Positions 1-8,475 of a DNA stretch of 64,000 nt are shown piece by piece (within the stretch, counting starts at the first letter, position 1; each line of letters starts with the position of its first letter). The notes under the pieces are model-generated. The model was not told the DNA's origin, did no database searches, and saw nothing but the letters and a program-made list of their open reading frames with translations. The position numbers and the translations under genes were made by a program. The DNA is from DAINPP01 sp036743375 (GTDB lineage: Bacteria > Thermotogota > Thermotogae > MWEM01): the NCBI GenBank assembly GCA_036743375.1, contig DAINPP010000002.1:62001-126000 (forward strand), read 5' to 3'.

Positions 1-644
1 ACACAGAAGCCGGTCTCAATTTCCTTAATCTCTGGAAAGAGCTTGCCGACAACGACTATATGGTCAACACGAAGAAAGAAGACTGGACGGGGGCAAGAAA
101 ATTATTCCTTTCACAGAGTGTCGGCATGTTGATCACTTCCACATCAGACGTTGCAGCGATGAATGATGGGGCAAAGGAAAACGGATTTGAAGTAGGGGCC
201 GCCTTCCTGCCTACACCTGCAGATGCCCCGAAGGGTGGCGTTGTCATCGGCGGTGGAAGTCTCTGGATGATCGACGGAAACCCCGAAGACGAACTCAACG
301 CGACATGGGAATTCGTTAAATTCATGGCTCAGCCCACACAACAGATCAAATGGCATCAGGGCACAGGTTACTTCCCGGTTACTAAAGATTCTGTTACAGA
401 GCTTCTCAATTCCGGATACTACGGTGAAAACCCGGATCATATCGTTGCATTGATGCAGCTGCTCTTCTCCAAACAGGATTACAATACAAACGGAGCCATC
501 ATGGGAGTCTTCCCGGAATTCAGAAATACATTTGAAGACAATGTAGAAAAGATGCTCAACGGTCAGCTCACCCCTCAGAAAGTTCTTGATGAGACGGAAA
601 AAACACTCAATGAACTGCTTGAAGAATACAACGAGCTGTACTGA
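1..644 (+). CDS. ugpB: Sugar/glycerol-3-phosphate ABC binding protein, 3' part
   Basis: This is the C-terminal part of a family-1 extracellular solute-binding protein. The frame is open from base 3 to the left edge of the window, so the N-terminus and signal peptide lie outside. The segment GGGSLWMIDG, followed by a helix ending in WHQGTGYFPVTKDSV, matches the C-lobe of UgpB, the sn-glycerol-3-phosphate or glycerophosphodiester binding protein, better than that of maltose-binding proteins. The protein would capture substrate outside the membrane and deliver it to the two permeases encoded next. A hairpin with a short T run separates it from the permeases. The exact substrate is inferred from family resemblance and could be another polyol or sugar. 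Confidence 0.85.
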   Translation, partial: TEAGLNFLNLWKELADNDYMVNTKKEDWTGARKLFLSQSVGMLITSTSDVAAMNDGAKENGFEVGAAFLPTPADAPKGGVVIGGGSLWMIDGNPEDELNATWEFVKFMAQPTQQIKWHQGTGYFPVTKDSVTELLNSGYYGENPDHIVALMQLLFSKQDYNTNGAIMGVFPEFRNTFEDNVEKMLNGQLTPQKVLDETEKTLNELLEEYNELY

Positions 645-664
645 TCATCTTATTTAAATTTGAG

Positions 665-690
665 AAGGCGGCTTGTAAAAGCCGTCTTTT
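665..690 (+). terminator. Intercistronic hairpin after binding-protein gene
   Basis: A 9-bp stem (665-673 with 680-688, one G-T wobble) encloses a 6-base loop and runs into TTTT at 687-690. It lies between the binding-protein gene and the first permease gene. It probably acts as a partial terminator or a 3' stabiliser that keeps binding protein more abundant than permease. Confidence 0.6.
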
Positions 691-710
691 AAATTTTCGG
701 AGGTAATGAT

Positions 711-1577
711 TTGAGAAAGATACTGCCATATCTATTATTGATCCCGACATTTTTCGTCATCATCATGTTTGTTTATTCCCCAGCCGTAAACTCCTTCAAG
801 ATGAGCCTTTACCGCGAAAACAAATTTGGCACGAAAACGATGTTTGTCGGAACACAGAATTTTGAAAAGGTATTCAACGACTCGGAATACATGGGAATTG
901 CCTTGTTTACACTGGTATACGTTGCTTTAACGGTTGCCGCAACCATTTTCTTTGCTTTTATTCTGGCACTGCTCCTGAATAAAAATGTTCCGGGAACCTA
1001 TCTTTACAGGGCGCTGATATTCATACCGTACGCAGTTTCACCGGCAATAGCGGGTACCCTCTGGACGTTCCTGCTCGATCCTGTTGCCGGTCATGTAAAC
1101 TATTTTTTCACCAGTATATTCGGCACTCAGATTGCATGGCTGACAACAGAACCGTATGCCTTCGTTGCCCTTCTGTTTGCAACCGTCTGGAAGATGATGC
1201 CATTCGACATTATCTTTTACATAGCCGGTCTTCAGAGTATCTCCAATGATCTGCTGGAATCCGCGACGCTCGATGGAGCTGGGCCTCTCACGAAGATATG
1301 GAAGATAAAATTTCCACTGGTCTCCCCCATCACCTTTTATCTGGTCATCATGAATATCATTTCAGCGATGTTCAGTTCCTTTGCAATTGTGGACGTTATG
1401 ACAAGGGGAGGTCCGGGGGGTTCGACGACAACAATGATGTACAAGGTCTATCTGGATGCCTTTTCCTATCAGAAAACCGGATTGGCTTCCGCACAGAGTG
1501 TCATCATGTTTGCCATCATGGCGGTTGTAACAATCGTTTACTTTGTGTTCGGTGAAAAACGGGTTCATTACCGTTAG
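711..1577 (+). CDS. ugpA: ABC sugar/G3P permease, UgpA/MalF-like
   Basis: This encodes an inner-membrane permease of the CUT1 (MalFG) family, 288 residues with about six transmembrane helices. The cytoplasmic coupling segment is recognisable near residues 185-205 (EsATLDGAGPLtKiwKIkFP), the EAA loop that docks with the ATPase. The start is TTG at 711, supported by the ribosome binding site GGAGG at 699-703; no ATG lies nearby in frame. It sits 66 bases after the binding-protein gene and 15 bases before the second permease gene, so the three form one operon. No ATPase gene accompanies them. Confidence 0.9.
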   Translation: MRKILPYLLLIPTFFVIIMFVYSPAVNSFKMSLYRENKFGTKTMFVGTQNFEKVFNDSEYMGIALFTLVYVALTVAATIFFAFILALLLNKNVPGTYLYRALIFIPYAVSPAIAGTLWTFLLDPVAGHVNYFFTSIFGTQIAWLTTEPYAFVALLFATVWKMMPFDIIFYIAGLQSISNDLLESATLDGAGPLTKIWKIKFPLVSPITFYLVIMNIISAMFSSFAIVDVMTRGGPGGSTTTMMYKVYLDAFSYQKTGLASAQSVIMFAIMAVVTIVYFVFGEKRVHYR

Positions 1578-1592
1578 GAAGGGGCTGATAGC

Positions 1593-2432
1593 ATGTATAT
1601 GAAAACAAAAAAAAGACTGGATACACTTTTCACCGAAATTGCCTTGATCATTATTTCAATAATCGTTTTTTTACCGTTACTGCTCGCTATCACGATCAGT
1701 TTTCAGACACCGGATAGTGTCTTTTCCTATCCCCCGAAACTGTTACCGGATCAATTCTATTTCCAGAATTTCATCGATGCCTTTAAAGCCATCCCATATG
1801 CGAGATTGCTTTTAAACAGTGCGGTAATAGCCATTGCCATAACATTTGGCAAAGTGATAACCGGGGTTCTTGCCGGTTATGCCTTTGCAAATTTCAAATT
1901 CTTCGGTAAACGCTTTGCGTTTGCATTTTTGTTCGCCACTCTATTTCTACCCGCTGAAACCATTATGATTGTCCCTCTGTTTCTGATCATGAAAGATCTT
2001 GGATGGATCAACACTTACTGGGCTCTGACCATTCCCTTTATGGCAAGTGCCACAAATGCGTTTCTTTTCCGTCAGCATTTTCAGACAATCCCTTCCGAAC
2101 TGGAAGATGCAGCCAAGATTGACGGTGCCGGACCGATGAAATATTTCATGAAGATACTCCTCCCCCTATCGAAATCCATGATTGCCGGAGTGGTTATCAT
2201 CAATTTTGTTTACTCGTGGAATATGTATCTCTGGCCGTTAATCGTTTCTATGGAAGATAATATGAAGACCGTTCAGGTGGGTGTCAAGATGCTTATTTCC
2301 GGAGAGGGAACAAACAACTGGGGAGTCATCATGGCCGGGACACTGATAGCCGTTCTACCAACGGTTATCGTCTTCCTGTCTCTACAGAACCTGTTTGTGA
2401 AGAGTCTCGTAAGATCAGGAGTCAAAGGATAA
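1593..2432 (+). CDS. ugpE: ABC sugar/G3P permease, UgpE/MalG-like
   Basis: This is the second permease of the CUT1 transporter, 279 residues. It has an N-terminal membrane anchor, five further membrane helices and an EAA loop around residues 185-200 (DAAKIDGAGPMKYFMKI). The C-terminus (NLFVKSLVRSGVKG) has the usual MalG/UgpE ending. It would pair with the upstream permease to form the transmembrane channel. The start is ATG at 1593, just after an AAGGGG element. The next gene is a phosphate transporter 37 bases downstream, an unusual and informative neighbour for a glycerophosphate-type importer. Confidence 0.9.
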   Translation: MYMKTKKRLDTLFTEIALIIISIIVFLPLLLAITISFQTPDSVFSYPPKLLPDQFYFQNFIDAFKAIPYARLLLNSAVIAIAITFGKVITGVLAGYAFANFKFFGKRFAFAFLFATLFLPAETIMIVPLFLIMKDLGWINTYWALTIPFMASATNAFLFRQHFQTIPSELEDAAKIDGAGPMKYFMKILLPLSKSMIAGVVIINFVYSWNMYLWPLIVSMEDNMKTVQVGVKMLISGEGTNNWGVIMAGTLIAVLPTVIVFLSLQNLFVKSLVRSGVKG

Positions 2433-2469
2433 CAGATAAAAATTCAGATCAGAAATAGAAGGAGTCCAC

Positions 2470-3408
2470 ATGTTATTTTATATTATTCCATCATTATTCT
2501 TCGGGTGGTCACTTGGCGCAAACGATGCGGCAAATGTCTTCGGACCGCCCGTTGCTTCCAAGTTAATCAGATTCAGAGATGCCGTGATTCTCTCCTCAAT
2601 ATTCATCGTCATCGGTGCTTTATTGCAAGGGCAGGGCGGTATGGAAACGATGAAAAACATCTCTGCCTATTCGCTTGTATCGAGCAGTATTTCAGTCTTT
2701 TCCGCCGCTGTAACGATGACTATTATGACTATTCTGAAGGTACCGGTTTCTTCATCACAGGCGATCATCGGAGCGATCATCGGAATCAATCTGATAATAG
2801 GCAACACCGTAAACTGGTCCGTTCTGACCAAAATATTCATCGCCTGGATTGGTACACCGCTTGGCGGGATGTTTTTCGGGTTTCTCTCATTCAAATTGTC
2901 AAAGCCCCTCTTCAGTAAAATAAAATCACCCGTCTGGCAGGGAAAGATCCTGAAAATCATGGTGATTGTATTTGGATGTTACGGTTCCTACGCGCTTGGG
3001 GCAAATAACGTGGCCAATATCACAGGGGTATTTGTTCATCATCTCGGTTTTTTTTATGCAGCGTTGATAGGGAGTGTTGCCATCGCCCTTGGCGTTCTGA
3101 CGTTTAGTAAACGCGTGATGTTTTCGGTAGGCCATGACATTGCTAACCTCGATTATTTCTCATCGTCGATTGTTATTTTTGCCGAATCGGTAACTGTCTG
3201 GATCTACGCCATCATCGGTATCCCGGTATCGACTTCCCAGGCTGTTGTCGGGGCCGTTATCGGAACAAGTCTTGCGGAAGGTAACGCACAGATCAGCCGT
3301 AAACAGATCCTAAAGATCATTATTGCCTGGGTCAACACACCCGTTTTTTCCGCAATTATCGCTATAATTACCGTACTCATCCTAAAAGTATTTGGTTATT
3401 CTATCTGA
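2470..3408 (+). CDS. pit: Low-affinity inorganic phosphate transporter, Pit family
   Basis: This is a membrane phosphate permease of the PiT family, 312 residues and about ten transmembrane segments. The two inverted family signatures are present: GANDAANVFGPPV near residues 16-28 and GANNVANITG near residues 177-186. Paired SSSQAIIGAIIG and STSQAVVGAVIG motifs end each half. It would import phosphate with protons or sodium. AAGGAG at 2459-2464 precedes the ATG. It follows the UgpBAE-like genes with no terminator between, so both may belong to a common phosphate-acquisition transcription unit. The length is typical of the short bacterial and archaeal Pit proteins. Confidence 0.9.
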   Translation: MLFYIIPSLFFGWSLGANDAANVFGPPVASKLIRFRDAVILSSIFIVIGALLQGQGGMETMKNISAYSLVSSSISVFSAAVTMTIMTILKVPVSSSQAIIGAIIGINLIIGNTVNWSVLTKIFIAWIGTPLGGMFFGFLSFKLSKPLFSKIKSPVWQGKILKIMVIVFGCYGSYALGANNVANITGVFVHHLGFFYAALIGSVAIALGVLTFSKRVMFSVGHDIANLDYFSSSIVIFAESVTVWIYAIIGIPVSTSQAVVGAVIGTSLAEGNAQISRKQILKIIIAWVNTPVFSAIIAIITVLILKVFGYSI

Positions 3409-3421
3409 CGGGGGGAAGGAT

Positions 3422-4270
3422 ATGCCGAAAGAGAAACAATTCATCAGAAAGATGACTGTCGAAGACCTGAAAGAGGTGATAAACTGGGCGGAAGCGGAGG
3501 GATGGAATCCGGGGATTTATGATGCCGAATGTTTTTTTAACACGGATCATAGCGGTTTCTATACCGGTGAAGTCGATGGAGAAATGGTTTCCGCCATTTC
3601 GATCGTAAAATATAAAAATCATTTTGCCTTTCTTGGTCTTTATCTCGTTAAACCTGAATACAGGGGAAACGGATTCGGGATTGACCTCTGGAATCATGCC
3701 ATCGGGCTACACGGTACATACAATATCGGATTGGACGGTGTCTCGGAGCAACAGGCCAACTATAGAAAATCGGGATTCATGTTTGCCCATAGAAATATAC
3801 GATACAGGGGAATAAAATCTGAAATCACACGTTCTGTCCAATCGATGAATCTTGGGGATATTCCTTTTGAAACGCTCTGTCAATACGACAGACGTTGCTT
3901 TCCATCCGAAAGAACAGAATTCCTTCGGACCTGGATTTCCCGTGAAGGAACCAGAGGATATGGAATAATGGAAGCGAATAGGCTTAAGGGTTTTGGGGTG
4001 ATCAGAAAATGTGTCAACGGATATAAGATAGGTCCCCTTTTCGCAGATACTGCAGAAATGGCAGAGAACTTGTTTTTGGCATTAATCGATCCTCTTGAAC
4101 CGGGAGTCGATTTTTTTCTTGATATCCCGGAAATCAATCGAAAAGCTACTGAACTTGTTCTGAAGTATAAGATGGAAAATGTCTTTGAAACGGCAAGGAT
4201 GTATACGAAAGAAGTTCCGGATTTATCCACCGAAAAGATATTTGGAATCACTTCATTTGAACTGGGATAA
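3422..4270 (+). CDS. GNAT N-acetyltransferase with C-terminal Acetyltransf_18 domain
   Basis: This is a 282-residue two-domain acetyltransferase. The N-terminal half carries a GNAT fold with the acetyl-CoA loop YLVKPEYRGNGFGIDLW around residues 79-95, the Q/RxxGxG/A element. The C-terminal half (GYGIMEANRLKGFGVIRKC and following) resembles the YitH/YitI-type second GNAT-like domain. Its acceptor is unknown. The ATG at 3422 is preferred because GGGGGGAAGG lies immediately upstream; a longer frame begins at 3392 inside the pit gene without a ribosome binding site. It is probably the last gene of the ugp-pit operon. Confidence 0.85.
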   Translation: MPKEKQFIRKMTVEDLKEVINWAEAEGWNPGIYDAECFFNTDHSGFYTGEVDGEMVSAISIVKYKNHFAFLGLYLVKPEYRGNGFGIDLWNHAIGLHGTYNIGLDGVSEQQANYRKSGFMFAHRNIRYRGIKSEITRSVQSMNLGDIPFETLCQYDRRCFPSERTEFLRTWISREGTRGYGIMEANRLKGFGVIRKCVNGYKIGPLFADTAEMAENLFLALIDPLEPGVDFFLDIPEINRKATELVLKYKMENVFETARMYTKEVPDLSTEKIFGITSFELG

Positions 4271-4291
4271 AAAAGAAGGTTATCTCTTTCA

Positions 4292-4327
4292 TTCAATAAA
4301 CGTCAATTGATATAGAGGTTTATTGAA
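4292..4327. repeat. 10-bp inverted repeat upstream of lone binding protein
   Basis: Perfect 10-bp arms (4292-4301 and 4318-4327, TTCAATAAAC with GTTTATTGAA) flank a 16-base centre that itself contains the palindrome TCAATTGA. There is no T run afterwards, so an operator or mRNA leader structure for the gene at 4385 is more likely than a terminator. Confidence 0.45.
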
Positions 4328-4384
4328 ACGCTACGCAGAGACTATGTTTTTCTGCAATCACTTGGAATGAAAGGGGTATCCATC

Positions 4385-5203
4385 GTGAAAAAGGGAATCG
4401 TTCTGTTGATGATGATAGGGCTTATGACCATTTCGTTTTCCGCAAGAAAAGTGTTAGTTTTAAGCAGTGAATACAAGCCATTGGTCTCCGAAACAGCCGC
4501 AGATCACGGAATTCTCGCCGAAATCATAACTGAAGCCTTCAGCCGAATTCCCGAATACGATGTACGATTTGACTTTTACCCCTGGACAAGATGTGAAGCG
4601 CTTGTAGAATCAGGGTATGCATGGGGTGCCTTTCCATTCTCCATGACTGAGGAGCGGCAAAAACGATTTTTATTTTCAGATATACTCTTCCAGTCAGATA
4701 TGGTCTTTTTTTACGATAAGCGTGCGTTGGATATCGTTAGTCTCACTTATGAAGACCTCTCCGATTTAAGAGGGTATGCAATCGGTTGTGTTTCCGGCTA
4801 CTATTATAAGGACAGATTTGAAGAAGCGGGATTGAATATGCTTTTCAGTCCGAAAGAAGAAATTGCGTTCAGAAATTTAGTAGCCGGAAGGGTCGATCTG
4901 GTTCCAATGATGGACATCGCCGGATGGACCCTTTTGAAAGAACATTTTTCAGAAGAATTATCAACGATTGACACCCTTGAAAAACCATTTGACAGAACGA
5001 CCGGTTCGATGATGGTTTCCAAAATCTATCCGGAATCGGAAATAATCCTTGAAGCCTTTAACCTTGCATTGAAGACCATGAGAGAAGATGGGACCTATCA
5101 GAAATTAATCGAAAAGATATATGATCAATTTCCCATAGATGAATCAGACAAAATAGCATCGAAAATCCTTTCCACTCAAGCTCTTTCTCTATCAGATCTA
5201 TAA
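4385..5203 (+). CDS. Family-3 solute-binding protein, exported
   Basis: This is a 272-residue periplasmic-type binding protein related to amino-acid binding proteins (SBP_bac_3). A cleavable signal peptide covers about residues 1-20 (VKKGIVLLMMIGLMTISFSA). The segment AWGAFPFSMTEERQKRFLFS is the characteristic first-lobe motif of the family, and a hinge-like strand leads to the second lobe. GTG at 4385 is chosen over ATG at 4367 because AAAGGGG at 4369-4375 is then a correctly spaced ribosome binding site and the signal peptide starts cleanly. No permease or ATPase is adjacent, so it may serve a transporter encoded elsewhere or act as a sensor. The ligand is unknown. Confidence 0.8.
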   Translation: MKKGIVLLMMIGLMTISFSARKVLVLSSEYKPLVSETAADHGILAEIITEAFSRIPEYDVRFDFYPWTRCEALVESGYAWGAFPFSMTEERQKRFLFSDILFQSDMVFFYDKRALDIVSLTYEDLSDLRGYAIGCVSGYYYKDRFEEAGLNMLFSPKEEIAFRNLVAGRVDLVPMMDIAGWTLLKEHFSEELSTIDTLEKPFDRTTGSMMVSKIYPESEIILEAFNLALKTMREDGTYQKLIEKIYDQFPIDESDKIASKILSTQALSLSDL

Positions 5204-5358
5204 ATCCTTCACAGATAAGGAATCCTTTAGTTTTTCAGTCCACCCTGAATACATAAATTCTTCTGATATCATATTGCCAATAGGTTTCCCAAGTTATTCT
5301 TTACAACGGTTCCCCTTCCGCAAAACGAACATCGTTTGATCCGCCGAGAAAACATCTC

Positions 5359-5387
5359 TTGACAAAACTAAATAATCCATGTATAAT
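5359..5387 (+). promoter_or_regulatory. Consensus sigma-70 promoter of alpha-glycoside operon
   Basis: TTGACA at 5359-5364 and TATAAT at 5382-5387 are separated by exactly 17 bases. Transcription would begin near 5394, ahead of the permease-binding protein-ROK-GH31-GH15 operon. Confidence 0.8.
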
Positions 5388-5393
5388 TTACTT

Positions 5394-5414
5394 ACTTTAT
5401 TCAGTGAATTAAGT
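5394..5414. promoter_or_regulatory. Operator-like palindrome at transcription start
   Basis: Arms ACTTTATTCA (5394-5403) and TGAATTAAGT (5405-5414) are inverted complements with one mismatch, around a single central G. The site begins where transcription from the promoter at 5359-5387 should start, the classic position for a repressor roadblock. The ROK-family repressor encoded in the same operon is the natural candidate to bind it; this is inference. Confidence 0.6.
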
Positions 5415-5439
5415 TACTATGTTTTCTCAGGATGGTGAT

Positions 5440-6327
5440 ATGTTGATCTCTCTGAACAAAAGAAGAAAGAGATTTGAAATTCTGTTTTTTCTCGCTCCAA
5501 GTCTTTTCGGGTTGATTCTGTTTCAACTCATTCCGTTTGGAAACTCGCTGTATCTGTCCCTGACTGATTGGGATGTTCTCAGTGATGCAAATTTTATTGG
5601 CTTGCAAAATTATTCAGATATATTGAGAAGCTCTGAATTCTGGAAAGTTTTGTCGAACACGTTCTATTTCATCATCCTCTATATTCCGGGGATCATCATT
5701 GTTTCTTTGGGTCTTGCTTCACTACTCAACGTCAATGCACCCGGGAAAAAGTTTTTCAGAGTGGTCTTCTATATTCCCGTTCTCACCTCATGGGTTGCTG
5801 CAGCCCTGTTATGGCGCTGGCTGCTCAGTCCGTACTACGGACCGATCAACGAAATTCTCAGTTTTTTTGGATTAACGGGTCCAAGTTGGTTGTATGATAA
5901 AAACTGGGCAATGCCGGGTATCGTTATCGCCAGTCTCTGGAAGGATATGGGATATTTTGGACTGATCTTCCTTTCTGCGCTTCAGTCAATAGACAAGACA
6001 TATTATGAAGCAGCCAGAATGGATGGAGCCTCTTCGTTAAAAGTGTTTTTCAAGATAACCCTTCCAATGATTTCACCGACCATGTTCTTTGTCACCATTA
6101 TTTCCATTATCAACTCATTCCAATTGTTCCCGCAGGTCATGATTATGACCGAGGGGGGACCGTTCGGATCAACACAGGTCATGGTTGAGAGAATATACAG
6201 TTATGCCTTTGATTATTACAAGATGGGATATGCCTCCGCATTCTCATGGATTCTCTTCGTGTTTATCTTTATAGCAACGGTTGTTCAACTTTATTTCCAG
6301 AAAAGGTGGGTGCATTATGAAGGGTAG
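5440..6327 (+). CDS. ABC sugar permease, MalF-like
   Basis: This is a CUT1-family permease of 295 residues with six predicted membrane helices. The EAA coupling loop is seen near residues 190-208 (YEAARMDGASSLKVFFKI). It forms the channel together with the next gene product. ATG at 5440 is favoured because AGGATGGTG lies just before it; the frame also offers ATG at 5419 without a ribosome binding site. It is the first gene downstream of a consensus promoter and palindromic operator. The following permease overlaps it by 11 bases, indicating translational coupling. Confidence 0.9.
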   Translation: MLISLNKRRKRFEILFFLAPSLFGLILFQLIPFGNSLYLSLTDWDVLSDANFIGLQNYSDILRSSEFWKVLSNTFYFIILYIPGIIIVSLGLASLLNVNAPGKKFFRVVFYIPVLTSWVAAALLWRWLLSPYYGPINEILSFFGLTGPSWLYDKNWAMPGIVIASLWKDMGYFGLIFLSALQSIDKTYYEAARMDGASSLKVFFKITLPMISPTMFFVTIISIINSFQLFPQVMIMTEGGPFGSTQVMVERIYSYAFDYYKMGYASAFSWILFVFIFIATVVQLYFQKRWVHYEG

Positions 6328-7144
6328 AAGATTTATCTATAAAAGAGTCCTGTATTATGTGATCATTTCACTGCTGGCCTTATTTGCATTGATCCCGTTT
6401 TTCTGGATGCTGTCGACTTCTCTCAAGGAGACCAATGCCTTAACAACGATCCCCATACAGTGGCTTCCGGAGAAAGTGAGCTTTTCAGCCTATACGGAGC
6501 TGTTTACCGTTTTCCCATTCACACGGTCAATTTTAAACAGTCTGTTTATTTCAGTAGTGGGTACTTTCATCAGTGTCATGTCCTCTGCCATGGCGGCTTA
6601 TGTATTCGGAAAGATAGAATTCAAGGGTCGGGAGGTGTTGTTCACATTTTACCTCGCCACAATGATGATTCCCGGAAACTTGCTGATGATTCCAAATTAT
6701 CTGACACTACGATCAATGGGACTGCTGGATTCACTCGTTGGTGTTCTGCTACCGAGTTTTTTCAACGCCTTTGGTACATTTCTGCTGCGGCAGAATATCA
6801 AATCACTGCCGAACAGTTTTATAGAAGCGGCTGTTATTGACGGTGCTTCCAGGATTAAAGTCTTTTTCAAAATCATTCTGCCGCTTGTCAAACCGGCGGT
6901 TACCACCGTTACGGTTCTGACCTTTATGGGCAACTGGAATGCCTATCTCTGGCCGTTAATCGTTTTAACTTCAAAGGAAAACATGACACTCACTGTCGGT
7001 TTAAGTCTTTTAAACGGTCAGTACGGAACCGATTACAATCTGTTGATGGCGGGTGCCATCATCTCTATCATACCCATGATAGTCGTTTATGCCTTTTCAC
7101 AGAAACACATTGAAGTCGGATTTAATGTCGGAAGTTTGAAGTAA
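6317..7144 (+). CDS. ABC sugar permease, MalG-like
   Basis: This is the second permease of the alpha-glycoside importer, 275 residues. It has an N-terminal helix with the motif PFFWMLSTSLK, typical of MalG relatives, and an EAA loop near residues 168-185 (EAAVIDGASRIKVFFKI). ATG at 6317 is the real start: it follows AGGTGGGTG and overlaps the end of the preceding permease gene by 11 bases. An earlier in-frame ATG at 6281 lies entirely inside that gene. It is followed 40 bases later by the binding-protein gene. Confidence 0.9.
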   Translation: MKGRRFIYKRVLYYVIISLLALFALIPFFWMLSTSLKETNALTTIPIQWLPEKVSFSAYTELFTVFPFTRSILNSLFISVVGTFISVMSSAMAAYVFGKIEFKGREVLFTFYLATMMIPGNLLMIPNYLTLRSMGLLDSLVGVLLPSFFNAFGTFLLRQNIKSLPNSFIEAAVIDGASRIKVFFKIILPLVKPAVTTVTVLTFMGNWNAYLWPLIVLTSKENMTLTVGLSLLNGQYGTDYNLLMAGAIISIIPMIVVYAFSQKHIEVGFNVGSLK

Positions 7145-7184
7145 TTTCAAACTCATAAAACTAAACTTTAAGGGAGATGGTTTG

Positions 7185-8423
7185 ATGTTCAAGAAGTTTG
7201 TGTTGTTCGTTTTTATCGTATTAATGGTTGCAGGTTTTTGTTTTGCCAAAGAGGTTCACGTCAAATTTATGAATTTCTCATCTGCAGGGGATAATGTACA
7301 GTACCTTGAAGAGATGAAAGACGTTTTTGAAGCACAGAATCCGGATATAAAGATTGATATTGAAACAGTCGGATTTGGAGATTATTTCACAAAACTCATG
7401 ACACTTATTGCCGGAAACAACGCTCCTGACGCCTTTGAACTGAATTATGAAAATTTCTTTACTTACGCCAAAAAAGGGACTTTACTCAATCTGAACGCCG
7501 AGATGGCTGCCAACAACTTCAACAGGGATAATCTCAACGAAATGGCTTTGAAGGCATTTCAAATGAATAATGATCAGTACGGACTGCCGTTCAGCTTTTC
7601 AAATGTTGTTCTGATTTACAACAAAGCCCTCTTTGATCAGGCTGGCGTCAGCTATCCCGCCCCTGACTGGAAATGGAATGATGTTCAGAATGCTGCAGAA
7701 AAGATCCGTGCACTGCACCCGATGACGTTTGGACTCTTCCAGCCGATACAGTTCAATGAATTTTACAAGGTGGTACAGCAAAACGGTGGAAGTCTCTTTA
7801 CCGAAGATGGGAAGGCATTTAATGTCAATTCACCTGAAAACATCGAAACACTTCAGTATATGGTTGACAGAATATTGAAATCAAATGTGATGCCAAATGA
7901 CGCACAGCTTGCAGGAATGGGAGACTGGGACTTGTTTATTGCCGGAAGAGTTGGTATGCTGTTCACAGGTATCTGGGCCTTCCCGACTTTCACAAGCGAT
8001 TGTGACTTTGACTGGGATATAGCGGTTGAACCGGGAAATAAGGCAAAAGCCACACATTTCTTCTCCAACGGTATTGCCATCAGTAAAAACACAAAGGTTA
8101 AAGATGCCGCCTACAAATGGATTGAATTCCTTTCTTCAAGCAAGGAAGTTGCACAGATCCGAATTGATGCCGGATGGGAACTGCCAGCTGTGACTTATGC
8201 GGACATACTCGCCGATTACACCTCACAGACTCCACCTGCAAACAGAAATGCCGTATTTGAATCAATGAATTATCTCGTTACACCGCCGGTTGTGGAACAG
8301 GCAGCTGAATTAACTGATATACTCAACCGATACCTTGATGAAGCAAGATACGGAGAAAAAACACCAGAAGAAGCGTTAAACGGTGCACAGAAAGAATTAA
8401 CGGAAAAAATCAAATTGGATTAA
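7185..8423 (+). CDS. Extracellular sugar-binding protein, family 1
   Basis: This is a 412-residue periplasmic-type sugar-binding protein with a signal peptide of about 20 residues ending GFCFA/K. The mature protein has the family-1 layout: an N-lobe with APDAFELNYENF, the hinge segment SNVVLIYNKALFDQAG, and a helix-rich C-lobe with IAISKNTKVKDAAYKWIEFL. It should deliver an oligosaccharide to the two permeases encoded upstream. ATG at 7185 has AGGGAGA eight bases ahead; a TTG at 7182 is less likely. The downstream GH31 and GH15 enzymes suggest an alpha-linked gluco- or xylo-oligosaccharide as substrate. Confidence 0.9.
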   Translation: MFKKFVLFVFIVLMVAGFCFAKEVHVKFMNFSSAGDNVQYLEEMKDVFEAQNPDIKIDIETVGFGDYFTKLMTLIAGNNAPDAFELNYENFFTYAKKGTLLNLNAEMAANNFNRDNLNEMALKAFQMNNDQYGLPFSFSNVVLIYNKALFDQAGVSYPAPDWKWNDVQNAAEKIRALHPMTFGLFQPIQFNEFYKVVQQNGGSLFTEDGKAFNVNSPENIETLQYMVDRILKSNVMPNDAQLAGMGDWDLFIAGRVGMLFTGIWAFPTFTSDCDFDWDIAVEPGNKAKATHFFSNGIAISKNTKVKDAAYKWIEFLSSSKEVAQIRIDAGWELPAVTYADILADYTSQTPPANRNAVFESMNYLVTPPVVEQAAELTDILNRYLDEARYGEKTPEEALNGAQKELTEKIKLD

Positions 8424-8435
8424 TTTAAATTTCCC

Positions 8436-8463
8436 GGGGAACGATTCATGCGTTCCCCATTTT
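8436..8463 (+). terminator. Intercistronic hairpin after binding-protein gene
   Basis: An 8-bp perfect stem (GGGGAACG at 8436-8443, CGTTCCCC at 8451-8458) with a 7-base loop is followed by ATTTT. It lies directly between the binding-protein gene and the regulator gene. It probably terminates part of the transcripts or protects the upstream message. Confidence 0.6.
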
Positions 8464-8475
8464 GGAGGAATAGAC

